NCBI RefSeq assembly: GCF_900114245.1
Contig: NZ_FOSK01000003.1
Location: 124,001 to 188,000, forward strand
DNA: 64,000 nt
Direction: 5' to 3'
Source: Pseudovibrio ascidiaceicola
GTDB taxonomy: Bacteria > Pseudomonadota > Alphaproteobacteria > Rhizobiales > Stappiaceae
Shown in pieces: positions 10,286 to 18,421 of the stretch. The position numbers and the translations under genes are program-made. The notes under the pieces were generated by a model that was not told where the DNA came from, did no database searches, and was given only the letters and a program-made list of their open reading frames with translations. Position 1 is the stretch's first letter, and every line of letters starts with the position of its first letter.

Positions 10286-10808
10286 TTAAAACACCGATGG
10301 GATACGCAAACTGATAAAAACCTATGGAACAGGATTAAACAAAACCTAACTCAATCTATTCTATTTTTAGTTAATTTAGAAAAAACAACATGCGATTTGC
10401 ATGCTTCAGAAAGCGAAAAAACCAATAAGTTTTCTCCCGTTAGAACAGGTTTCAGAAATTTAATTAAAAAGATAAGTGACAACAACGAGTTACAAAAATA
10501 TCACTGAGACTTAACAAGCTTCATCTATGTTGCGAGCAGACCAACATCCGTTAACGACTTGTTTGCGACGCGCGCTCTTTTTATCAAAGCGTCCCCAAAT
10601 TTTGAGTAACAGCATCAACAATTAAGGCCTGTTACTCATCGAATTCCTTACCAAAAGGTCAACTTCTTAAAATCGGTCGTCTTGAGTCGTTCCATTCTGA
10701 CGCCTTGGAGCGCAGCGCCTCCACCTGACCTCAAGCCAATAATCCAGTAAAAATTAGATCAGAACATGTGAATTCAATTTCTTATATTCATAAGATATCC
10801 TGATCCTT
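10286..10808. other. Divergent intergenic region between DUF2336 gene and oxyR
   Basis: 523 bases with AT-rich DNA near the DUF2336 start and a GC-richer part at 10681-10740. There, CTTGAG (10681) and CTCAAG (about 10731) form the ends of a possible stem enclosing GGAG...CCTCC. No open frame of note. It should hold both divergent promoters and OxyR's own site, but I could not pick out a convincing ATAG-type OxyR box. Confidence 0.4.
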
Positions 10809-11696
10809 ATGCTTACGTTCAAACAACTCCGCTATTTCATCGCCGTTCATCAGCATCGCCACTTTGGTAATGCAGCAGAAGAAGTCTGTGTCTCCCAGCC
10901 AGCACTTTCTATGCAAATCCGTGATCTCGAGAAAGAACTAGGCCTCTGCCTTGTCGAGAGGAACGCACGCTCGATCCGGATCACACCGGAAGGCGAAGAA
11001 ATTGCCAGAAGAGCCAACCAGATCCTGCGCGAAATGCAGGACCTCAAGGATTATGCAAAACACGCAGCATCCCCACTAAGTGGCATAATACGCCTCGGCG
11101 TCATCCCTTCACTTGCCCCATACATTCTGCCTAAACTGCTGCCCGCTCTGATAAAACAGTACCCGGATCTTCAGCTCAATCTCCGTGAAACTCTAACAGC
11201 ATCTTTGGTGAGTGAGCTCAAGCATGGCACACTGGATGTGATCCTTGCAGCCCTTCCCATCGAAGAACCAGACTTGGAAGAAGTACCAATCTTTGAAGAT
11301 CATTTCCTTTTAGCTGTATCCAGTTCACGCAACATAGACGAGCGTAAGAGAATGGGAGCAGACGACTTGCACGGCGAGAACCTGCTGCTGCTTGAAGAAG
11401 GACACTGCCTCAGAGATCAAACACTGAGCTTTTGTGGATCAATTGGTCAAAATCAATCAGCTAATGTAGGCGCAACAAGTATAGCAACTGTCCTGCACAT
11501 GGTCGCCGCAGGATATGGCGTAACCGTCCTGCCCGAAATTTGCGCAGATACAGAAATCGCAGACGATCGCATAACACTTTTGCGGTTTGCAGAGCCTCAA
11601 CCTTCCCGTAGGATAGGTTTAATCTGGCGAAAAACTTCACCTAAAAGCGAGGATTACATGGCACTCGCAAGGTGTTTGCGCAACGTCACCAACTAA
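10809..11696 (+). CDS. oxyR: Hydrogen peroxide-sensing LysR-type activator OxyR
   Basis: 295 residues: N-terminal LysR winged helix (residues 1-60, FKQLRYFIAVHQHRHFGNAAEEVCVSQPALSMQIRDLE) and a periplasmic-binding-protein-like sensor domain. Residues 200-209 (CLRDQTLSFC) carry the two redox cysteines, C200 and C209, with the spacing of C199/C208 in E. coli OxyR, preceded by LLLLEEGH as in that protein. Peroxide oxidation to a disulfide should switch it on. No catalase or peroxiredoxin gene lies next to it, so its targets are elsewhere. The ATG at 10809 lacks a strong ribosome site. Confidence 0.95.
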   Translation: MLTFKQLRYFIAVHQHRHFGNAAEEVCVSQPALSMQIRDLEKELGLCLVERNARSIRITPEGEEIARRANQILREMQDLKDYAKHAASPLSGIIRLGVIPSLAPYILPKLLPALIKQYPDLQLNLRETLTASLVSELKHGTLDVILAALPIEEPDLEEVPIFEDHFLLAVSSSRNIDERKRMGADDLHGENLLLLEEGHCLRDQTLSFCGSIGQNQSANVGATSIATVLHMVAAGYGVTVLPEICADTEIADDRITLLRFAEPQPSRRIGLIWRKTSPKSEDYMALARCLRNVTN

Positions 11697-11900
11697 TGAA
11701 GCTAGTTAATTTACCCTGTTGCTGTGAATAACCGAAAAATATACCGTGCAACTGCATACGTATTATCGATTTCTCACTAAGCTATAGAATATGGATTAGA
11801 AGAACGACTCTTTTTTAGATGAACTTCCTTCCACTCAAATGCACACTATTACACCATCAGCCGATTTTAGTTGCTTGGTGTAAAACAGGAATCCAATACC

Positions 11901-12503
11901 TTGAACCAAGAGACCGCCCGAATTGTAGACCAAGCATTCTGCAAGTTCCTTGCAGACAGCCTTGACCGGCTACAAAAGGGCGTGGCCATTATTCAGGGCA
12001 ATGGAACTATCCTGCAATGCAACGAGTTTGCAAAGCGTCTGTTTGAGCAAACACCCCAGATCAAGGTCAGCACCGGAAGGCTAGAGTTCACCGACCCTAG
12101 CCACCAGCGCGAATTCCAGAACGCACAAAGTCTGGCTACTGCAACAATTGATCTTGATGTTCAGCAAGAACTCGTCCTCAGAAGAGATGAAGCATTTCTG
12201 CGCCCAATCCATATCGACATACGCCTGGTCGATACTGAGTTCGACGATCTCTTCTTTCTGTTCGTCACAGATCTGGAAATCCAGCAGCAAATCAACATCC
12301 AGAAGGCAACCGCCCTCTTCCGCCTGACGGATAAGGAAGCAATCGTTCTGGAACAGCTGTCTGGCACGCAAACAGAACCTCAGATTGCAGCAGATCTGGA
12401 CATTACGAAGAACACGCTGCGCACACACCGCAAAAACATCTACGCAAAGCTCAACGTGAGCAGCCGCGTGGAGCTGGCAATGCTTCTGTCAATTCTGGTC
12501 TAG
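11901..12503 (+). CDS. PAS-like/LuxR-type HTH transcriptional regulator
   Basis: About 200 residues. The N-terminal part looks like a PAS sensor (LDRLQKGVAIIQGNGTILQCNEFAKRLFEQ), and the C-terminal 65 residues are a LuxR/GerE helix-turn-helix (FRLTDKEAIVLEQLSGTQTEPQIAADLDITKNTLRTHRKNIYAKLNVSSRVELAMLL). No receiver aspartate or autoinducer domain is evident, so the signal is unknown. The frame opens just after a TAG at 11868 with two TTG candidates: 11871 (no ribosome site) and 11901 (AGGA 10 bases upstream), and I chose the latter. It sits between oxyR and a convergent regulator, without an obvious operon partner. Confidence 0.75.
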   Translation: MNQETARIVDQAFCKFLADSLDRLQKGVAIIQGNGTILQCNEFAKRLFEQTPQIKVSTGRLEFTDPSHQREFQNAQSLATATIDLDVQQELVLRRDEAFLRPIHIDIRLVDTEFDDLFFLFVTDLEIQQQINIQKATALFRLTDKEAIVLEQLSGTQTEPQIAADLDITKNTLRTHRKNIYAKLNVSSRVELAMLLSILV

Positions 12504-12527
12504 GAAGAACGCGAGGTCGCGAGCTGC

Positions 12528-13154
12528 TTAGTTGGGTGAGACCTTATAGAGACAACGCCGATCGCCTTTCAGGATATGCTCAACACGCTCGACGCGCACA
12601 TCATCTCCTAAAACTTCCTGAAACAAATCTAGCTCTGACCGACAGAAGTGCTGGCAAGACCGGGCTGCCGCACAAATAGAGCAATGGTTCTCTGCAAACA
12701 GATAGCCATTCTCACCATCCTTCAGAACTTCAGCCATGTACCCTTCTTCACTGCGCTGTTCAGCGAGACAATGCAACTTGTCAGAGAGGGTCTTTGCAGA
12801 CTTCATCGCAGTCAGATAGGACTTCCGGGATTGATCAGCCCGCGCATCAATAAGACGCTGCAGTCCATCGTCCCCATAAAGGTCTTTGATGTTTCCAAGC
12901 AGATCAACCAGTACACCGCTATGATTATCAGGAAACTTCCTGTTGCCTGTCTCAGAAAGACGCCAGGTTCTGCGTGGACGCCCTACAGTCCCTTTCAGGT
13001 CTTCAAACTCAACAAGATCAGCTTCCAGCAACGCATCAAGATGTTGACGTACGGCCACAGCCGTCACGCCCAAGTGTTTGGCCATGGTTGCAGCTGTGTT
13101 AGGTCCGCGCGATTTCAGCGCGTACATCAAACGATCTTTCGTACGGTCACTCAT
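12528..13154 (-). CDS. Cysteine-rich winged-helix regulator of the SufR-like COG2345 type
   Basis: About 208 residues. The N-terminal winged helix (SDRTKDRLMYALKSRGPNTAATMAKHLGVTAVAVRQHLDALLEADLV) is followed by the wing GRPRRTWRLSETG. The C-terminal half has a cysteine cluster, ENHCSICAAARSCQHFCRSELDLF, plus a late Cys in DRRCLYKVSPN. COG2345 proteins such as SufR bind an Fe-S cluster through cysteines like these, so iron-sulfur or redox sensing is a fair inference. ATG choices at 13160 and 13154 (GAG 6 bases before the second) and a TTG at 13172 leave the exact start open. Convergent with the LuxR-type gene, 24 bases apart. Confidence 0.8.
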   Translation of the reverse strand: MSDRTKDRLMYALKSRGPNTAATMAKHLGVTAVAVRQHLDALLEADLVEFEDLKGTVGRPRRTWRLSETGNRKFPDNHSGVLVDLLGNIKDLYGDDGLQRLIDARADQSRKSYLTAMKSAKTLSDKLHCLAEQRSEEGYMAEVLKDGENGYLFAENHCSICAAARSCQHFCRSELDLFQEVLGDDVRVERVEHILKGDRRCLYKVSPN

Positions 13155-13513
13155 AGGCATCTCATAGCACAATCGAAATTATATGAAAAGTTTTAGCTTT
13201 CCTAATAAAGCAAAAGCTGTAGTGCACCAACATCAGAAAACAACGCGAAGGAATCACTGATAACTTACCCATAAAATAGTATTGTCTTTGAACTATAAGA
13301 GATTATGCATCATAATTACTCTTCTACATATGTAATGCACAAATAAGAAATTTCACTTTTCATATAAATCAGAAAAATAGAAGGTGCTTATCCCCATTTT
13401 CCTAAAATTTACCTAGTATTTTTATAGTATTCACATAAACCTTGCCCCTTAATTCTCACAGAGCCCCCCGCTTTCCTTTTGCGTAAAAGCACATAATCCC
13501 TATCAATAAGGGC
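13155..13513. other. AT-rich divergent promoter region
   Basis: About 360 bases between the COG2345-type regulator and the GGDEF gene. Very AT-rich with several A and T runs (13180-13440) and no frame worth calling. It must contain the two divergent promoters; no repeat strong enough to name as operator was seen. Confidence 0.4.
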
Positions 13514-15571
13514 GTGGTAAATAATTGGTTGATAGTGGTGGGAATGATGTCTGAAGCAGGCAACACAAAATACAATATCGAGTACCCGGCATATAAAACG
13601 AACCTGCATCCAGTAGAGATGCCCCCGCAGCCATTCGCTCAGTCAGTCCTGCGCGTCTACGAGAAGTTATTCGAACTCCCCACCTTCATAATGGTCAATC
13701 ACTCAGAGGAAGTGAACGGCTCAGAACTCTTCGTTTCAGATAGCATTCAGCCCTATAAGAACCAACTCAACAGTCTGCTCTCAAAGATTACGGAGCCCTC
13801 AATCTGCGGAGATGATGTCCAAATTTTCCCACATAGGTTTAAAAGCGAAGACACGCCTTCCACTGTCAGATCACCACGCCTTGCAACGCAGTTCATTGCA
13901 CTCATGCCTCTTTACCTACACGCGCAAATAATCGCCGTCGTAGGTATTCTCTGTAAGTCCGATGCAAACAATACGACCCACTTTCCCAAAGCACATTTCC
14001 AGCCAGATACAACCTCAGATCAACTCATAAACGTAGATCTGAGCAAGAAACTCAAAAATTTCAGAAATCTGGCGAGAATTCTGGTTCCCGGTCTGTTACG
14101 CATCCTTTCAACAAACGACTTGAGCGGGACACTCCCAATCAATGGCACAGCAGCAACAAAGTACCTGCTACCACCAGAGCAAACCACTCCGCGAGAAATC
14201 TTCACAGTCTGCAATATTGATCCGTTGACCGGCCTACGAACCAGAGAAAGCTTTGAGCAACTCATCTCGGACGCCATTGAGAGCGTGACAAACCCAGATC
14301 AACGCGTGGCTTTGTTTTATGTCGATCTGGATCATCTGAAAGTCATCAACGACGCTCACGGACATGCCGCTGGCGACGCGGCTTTAGTGGCCATTTCAGA
14401 CCGTTTGAAGCAGATGGAATGTGAAAACGTCACTGCCCTCAGATTGGGCGGAGATGAGTTCGCCCTGCTCTTAGAAGACACCACATGTCATCAGATCAGA
14501 GTATTGCTTGAAGAGTTGCCTATATCTCTCAGCCACCCGATTTATCATGACCACAGCGAAATACGGCCAAAGGTCAGCATCGGCGCTGCGGTGTTCCCAC
14601 GCCATGCAAACACTGTGAAGGAGCTGCAGGATAGTGCCGACACAGCTCTGTATCATGCAAAAAAGAGGGGCCGCAATCGCGCCAGTCTGTTCAATCAGGT
14701 CATGCGTACCCGGTTGGAGCGACAGGTCACTCTTCAGCAAACCGCGAAACAGGCACTCTTGCAAAACCAGGTCGGAACGATCTTCCAGCCCATAAGGTTC
14801 GGTCAAACAAGTCAAATTCGAATGCTGGAGGCTCGCCCCGAATGGCCCTCTCAGATATTAGAAATTGCTCGGGGAAGCGACCTTTCAAACATCTTTGACA
14901 GCGCAAGCTTCAGCAATGTTCTTGGCGAGACAACAATTGCAGCCATCATTCACACCATGCGTGCCTGCCAGAACACTCCAATGCAACATTGGGAATTCTT
15001 GTTCCGTGTCCCTGTTCCCTCCCTATTAAAGGAAGGGTTCTGCGATGACCTCAGCTACCTTCTGCAGGAAAATAATGTATCGCCAGACAAGTTCACACTG
15101 GAGATCCCCTCGCGTGTTCTCTTAAGAGCCAACGCTCATATCCTCATTAGCCAGCTGAATGAACTAACAAACACAGGCGTCAAGTTGTGCATCAATCACT
15201 TTGACTCCGGCGGATTGAAGGTAGAGCATTTCCAGAAGCTGAAGATCTCCTACATCAAACTACACGCAGGTTCTGTGGAACGGCTGTTTGAAGATGATAA
15301 AACGGCACGATTGCTCTCTGCTGCAACAGAGTTCGCACATGCCTTGAACATCGAGATCATCCTCTCGGAAATCAAAAACGCAAATACAGAAGAGAAGCTG
15401 AAAAAGTTGGGAGCAGAATACGTTCAAGGCGCATTCTACGGCCCAGAGCAACGCTTTTCGGAGATTTACAAGAAACACGTGCTTGGCATCTCGCCAGATC
15501 CAATCCAGAGAGTAAAAACAAACATGGCACGCAGAAGAATGTCGCGCCTGCCATCATCCATGATAAATTAG
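13514..15571 (+). CDS. GGDEF protein with degenerate EAL domain
   Basis: 685 residues, soluble. An uncharacterised, possibly GAF-like N-terminus (about 35-220) precedes a GGDEF domain (about 230-390) with an intact GGDEF at 312-316 and the Mg-binding DLDHLKVIND, so it should make c-di-GMP. The inhibitory RxxD site before GGDEF is absent. The following EAL domain (about 415-660) is ruined: EALLRW is replaced by EARPEW near 439, and the two metal-binding Asp of DDFGTG are Asn and His (NHFDSG, near 560), so phosphodiesterase activity is unlikely; it may bind c-di-GMP or a partner. Starts: GTG at 13514, or ATG 13544/13547 preceded by GGTGGGA. Confidence 0.88.
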   Translation: MVNNWLIVVGMMSEAGNTKYNIEYPAYKTNLHPVEMPPQPFAQSVLRVYEKLFELPTFIMVNHSEEVNGSELFVSDSIQPYKNQLNSLLSKITEPSICGDDVQIFPHRFKSEDTPSTVRSPRLATQFIALMPLYLHAQIIAVVGILCKSDANNTTHFPKAHFQPDTTSDQLINVDLSKKLKNFRNLARILVPGLLRILSTNDLSGTLPINGTAATKYLLPPEQTTPREIFTVCNIDPLTGLRTRESFEQLISDAIESVTNPDQRVALFYVDLDHLKVINDAHGHAAGDAALVAISDRLKQMECENVTALRLGGDEFALLLEDTTCHQIRVLLEELPISLSHPIYHDHSEIRPKVSIGAAVFPRHANTVKELQDSADTALYHAKKRGRNRASLFNQVMRTRLERQVTLQQTAKQALLQNQVGTIFQPIRFGQTSQIRMLEARPEWPSQILEIARGSDLSNIFDSASFSNVLGETTIAAIIHTMRACQNTPMQHWEFLFRVPVPSLLKEGFCDDLSYLLQENNVSPDKFTLEIPSRVLLRANAHILISQLNELTNTGVKLCINHFDSGGLKVEHFQKLKISYIKLHAGSVERLFEDDKTARLLSAATEFAHALNIEIILSEIKNANTEEKLKKLGAEYVQGAFYGPEQRFSEIYKKHVLGISPDPIQRVKTNMARRRMSRLPSSMIN

Positions 15572-15600
15572 CGCACAACACCAGCGCAAAGAGATCATGT

Positions 15601-15942
15601 GTGAGCAAAACCAAAAGACAACGAGCAATCAGCGACGCCCTCGGCACACTTATTCCGCATGTTCCATTTCTGGATGCTTCTGAAATCCGAATTAAAGCCA
15701 ACCAACAACATCTTCGCCATCTACCAGCTCATATTGCTGTTTTCCTGGCAACCACCAGCTACGTCCGTCATCAATACACGGACTATGATGACCTGCTGAG
15801 GGAAGGATTGGATCGGGATGCCGCCCGGTATTGCGTCGCGGATGAGATGGAAGCCACCATCACATCATGGGGCGGAAGGATTACCGCTGAAGAGCTGCTT
15901 GCCGCTCCCAATGAAAGCGGCGAGCAAGATCAGTCTCTATAA
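15601..15942 (+). CDS. DUF2293 domain protein
   Basis: 113 residues, soluble, basic N-terminus. It carries the DUF2293 signature: RAISDALGTLIPHVPFLDA at the start and YVRHQYTDYDDLLREGLDRDAARYCVADEM in the middle, close to the family's RHxxTxYDxLLxxGxxRDxAR pattern. The family has no established function. GTG start at 15601 with AGAGA 6 bases upstream. It follows the GGDEF gene by 29 bases and may share its transcript; its stop nearly abuts the convergent gene at 15944. Confidence 0.75.
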   Translation: MSKTKRQRAISDALGTLIPHVPFLDASEIRIKANQQHLRHLPAHIAVFLATTSYVRHQYTDYDDLLREGLDRDAARYCVADEMEATITSWGGRITAEELLAAPNESGEQDQSL

Positions 15943-15943
15943 A

Positions 15944-16207
15944 TTATCGGCAAACACCAATAATCCAAGTAAATGCAAGCGCTACGAGGCACAGAGCAGG
16001 GATGATGATCGCAGCATACCCGAAGAATGCAATTGCTAAACCCCATCCAACAAAGAAGTTCGCGCAGAAATAGTATTTTGCTTCACTGTTGCCATGCACA
16101 GCATCTTTGAACAACCAACCGATGATTGGAACAAGAAAAAGAAGTTTAAAGAAGAATGGATCATTATCCTGCTGAGCTTCAGCAGAAGACAGAGTTGTAT
16201 CGCTCAT
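15944..16207 (-). CDS. Small membrane protein of unknown function
   Basis: 87 residues from the ATG at 16207 (a GTG at 16243 would add 12). A polar head (MSDTTLSSAEAQQDND) is followed by hydrophobic FFFKLLFLVPIIGWLF, a short polar stretch with HGNSEAKYYF, then two strongly hydrophobic helices (CANFFVGWGLAIAFFGYAAIIIPALCLVALAFTWIIGV). Three membrane segments are likely. I do not recognise the family. Ribosome site weak (CGGG). Convergent with the DUF2293 gene. Confidence 0.55.
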   Translation of the reverse strand: MSDTTLSSAEAQQDNDPFFFKLLFLVPIIGWLFKDAVHGNSEAKYYFCANFFVGWGLAIAFFGYAAIIIPALCLVALAFTWIIGVCR

Positions 16208-16466
16208 TACAGTGCCCGTTATTGATTGATGGGGGAAGAACACAGAGTTGACTTACATCAATTTAACAGTCACGCGCATGCGTCACATCAGCACATCTAC
16301 GTATGAGACATGAATATAGATGATGGTTCGTCTCCCATCACCGGGCCGAAGTCTCACGTGAAGCTCTAAAAGCATTAACTAAGACACACTTACCAGATCA
16401 CGACCTCTCCTGATTTTCGTCAGCTAAACGCGAGCTCATTGAGCACAAGAGAAAAAAGGAAATCAG

Positions 16467-17366
16467 ATGTCGAATAAAGAAATTGTCGGCTACGCTCTCA
16501 GCACAAATGCACAGCTCATCGCTGAAATGGCAGAGAGCGATTATACAACAGTCATTCTTTGCTTTGTCGTGAGCGATGAAGCCGGAAATCTCTCCCCAAG
16601 CACAGAACTTCAAGCCATGTTCAATGCACCGGACTTGATCAGCAATCTGAAAAAAGCTGGCAAACGTGTCTTGATTTCAATCGGTGGCGAAGTCTTTACA
16701 ACTGCTGCCTGGGCCGCCCTTGCAAACAACCTCGACAACACAGTTCAACAGCTGACTAAGATGGTAACCGACCATGGCCTTGATGGTGTTGATATCGATT
16801 GGGAGGATACCAACTACTCTGGATATGACGCCCCAACTTTTCTGGTTGATCTATCCAAGGCGTTAAAATCAAAACTTCCTGAAGACCAGAACTTCGTAAC
16901 ACATGCACCGCAAGCACCATACTTTTATGGTGGATCCGGGTACTTACAAGTGTACGTTGATGTGGCCAAGAATGCAGGAGACGCAGTCGATCTTTACAAC
17001 ATCCAGTACTACAACAATCAGTGGTATGTCGGTGAAACAGCTGAAGAGGAAACAGGAAAAGTCGCGGGTACTGAGCTGGTTGACGGAAGTACGTTTCCTT
17101 CCAGCATTATCGGAATCGCATCAACCGGTGTTCCAATCTCCAAGCTTATTCTCGGCAAACCAACCACACTGCAAAATGTCGTCGGCTCAGCCGCAGTAAA
17201 CGGCTACATGCCCGCTGATGAGATCGTAGACAACCTCATCACACCTCTACTCGCAAAAGAACCTGACTTTGCCGGCGTGATGGGGTGGCAATATCCCACT
17301 CAATACGGTTCAGATACAGGCACTGATGAATGGGCAGCAACCATGGCAAAGGCGCTTGGTAACTGA
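16467..17366 (+). CDS. GH18 chitinase-like glycoside hydrolase without signal peptide
   Basis: 299-residue TIM-barrel protein of glycoside hydrolase family 18. It has the SIGG strand (71-74) and the catalytic signature DGVDIDWE (106-113), giving the acid/base Glu113 and the assisting Asp residues, so it should be able to cleave beta-1,4-GlcNAc links. The C-terminal barrel strand GVMGWQYPTQYGSD fits the family. There is no signal peptide, membrane helix or chitin-binding module, unlike secreted chitinases. Strong ribosome site (AAGGA 6-7 bases upstream of the ATG). It lies directly upstream of the effector gene at 17627, so non-Sec export is conceivable. Confidence 0.85.
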   Translation: MSNKEIVGYALSTNAQLIAEMAESDYTTVILCFVVSDEAGNLSPSTELQAMFNAPDLISNLKKAGKRVLISIGGEVFTTAAWAALANNLDNTVQQLTKMVTDHGLDGVDIDWEDTNYSGYDAPTFLVDLSKALKSKLPEDQNFVTHAPQAPYFYGGSGYLQVYVDVAKNAGDAVDLYNIQYYNNQWYVGETAEEETGKVAGTELVDGSTFPSSIIGIASTGVPISKLILGKPTTLQNVVGSAAVNGYMPADEIVDNLITPLLAKEPDFAGVMGWQYPTQYGSDTGTDEWAATMAKALGN

Positions 17367-17385
17367 TCTCGAGCTATCAGCGAAC

Positions 17386-17408
17386 GGCGGAGCATGCCAT
17401 GCTCCGCC
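17386..17408. terminator. Strong hairpin after the GH18 gene, no U-tract
   Basis: Arms GGCGGAGCATG and CATGCTCCGCC (11 bases each) are exactly complementary around one central base, giving a stem of at least 9 pairs with a 5-base loop, 20 bases past the GH18 stop. No U run follows in either direction, so it may stabilise the GH18 mRNA end or attenuate read-through to the effector gene rather than act as a classic terminator. Confidence 0.5.
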
Positions 17409-17626
17409 ACTCAGCAGCAAAATCCCACCTAAGATCAAATAGCGGTTTCCCAGACAAGCGACTTCAAAACAACCGATCTGAAAACAATTTCGTGATCAGT
17501 GTCGAGCAGCACGTAATGCGCGATGCACATTCCCTAGTTTCTCCCTCAAAGGTTGCAGCAGCACAGGAACCAGACAGCCCTGCCTGATGACGCAACCTTC
17601 AAGTTTTCAAGCGAGGAGAGGATCTC

Positions 17627-18364
17627 ATGCCAAAGTTCGGACTATCTCTTAAACTGCAAGTCCCACCATTGCAGCTCAACCAACCTCAACAACAAGCTGC
17701 TACAAACCACCAAGCCAACAAACCAGGAGGTTTGGCTGGTAAGCAGGACGCGATTGCGCAGCAAGTGAAAGACCTGCCGGCACCAGTGTTCCGCCCTGCA
17801 GCAAACCCACCAAACTTCGAAGCAGCAAAGAACAGTGGCTGGGGTTCAGAGAACAGTGGCTGGCGAACGCTCAATATTGAGAGCCAAGACAGCTTCATCC
17901 ACACCAAGCGCATTGATGCCAGCGCAAAAGGTGAGTTTGCTGGCGACAAAATTCATTTAAGCATCGAGCCTAGTCAGGTACCACAAGCCTTTGATGCCAT
18001 TAACACACTTCTCTTTTCTGAAGACTCGCCGGTCGACAAATGGAAAGTAACCGACATGTCACGCGTGACAGAAGGTTCCCGCGTACAGGTCGGCGCCCAG
18101 TTTACTCTCTACCTGCGCCCAACTGCTGAGGATTCCCAATACACGGCACAAGATTTGAAGAATGACAAATCCTTTGTCGAAACCATCGAGCAGAAACTCT
18201 CTCAAGCAGGAATCCAACCAGGTGAACGACCAGCATCAGATGTTGCCCCTCACCACTGGGACTTTGCCAGTTATCGCAACGAAATTCGAAGCGACCGCGA
18301 AGGTGGTGCCGCGCAGACAGAAGCTCTGCGGCGTGAACCTGTATTTGAGTTACTAACCATCTGA
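17627..18364 (+). CDS. OspF/SpvC/HopAI1-family phosphothreonine lyase (type III effector)
   Basis: 245 residues. Members of this family are injected by type III secretion and irreversibly remove phosphate from the pThr of activated MAP kinases by beta-elimination. The match runs over most of the length: FAGDKIH, LLFSEDSPVDKWKVTDM, GAQFTLYL, SYRNEIRSDREG and RREPVFELL are nearly those of SpvC and OspF. Conserved are the catalytic base Lys108 and acid His110 (OspF K104, H106) and phosphate-binding Lys138, Arg152, Arg217 and Arg224 (OspF K134, R148, R213, R220). Residues 8-17 (LKLQVPPLQL) align with the MAPK docking motif of SpvC/OspF, supporting the ATG at 17627, which also has a good GGAGAGG ribosome site. 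No secretion genes or chaperone are in this window. Confidence 0.95.
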   Translation: MPKFGLSLKLQVPPLQLNQPQQQAATNHQANKPGGLAGKQDAIAQQVKDLPAPVFRPAANPPNFEAAKNSGWGSENSGWRTLNIESQDSFIHTKRIDASAKGEFAGDKIHLSIEPSQVPQAFDAINTLLFSEDSPVDKWKVTDMSRVTEGSRVQVGAQFTLYLRPTAEDSQYTAQDLKNDKSFVETIEQKLSQAGIQPGERPASDVAPHHWDFASYRNEIRSDREGGAAQTEALRREPVFELLTI

Positions 18365-18372
18365 TCAGAAAC

Positions 18373-18400
18373 GAAAAAGGCCCGCAAAATGCGGGCCTTA
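18373..18400. terminator. Bidirectional terminator between effector gene and ettA
   Basis: Nine-pair stem AAGGCCCGC/GCGGGCCTT with loop aaaat (18377-18399). The minus side is followed by five U (ettA end); the plus side by UUAAUUCUUUC (effector gene end). It isolates both genes. Confidence 0.85.
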
Positions 18401-18421
18401 ATTCTTTCAAGCAAGCGAAAC

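Noticed and set aside
17367-17626. HrpL-type or other type III promoter box before the effector gene
   Set aside because: A GGAACC occurs (about 17568) but no CCAC at the proper spacing, so no box can be claimed.
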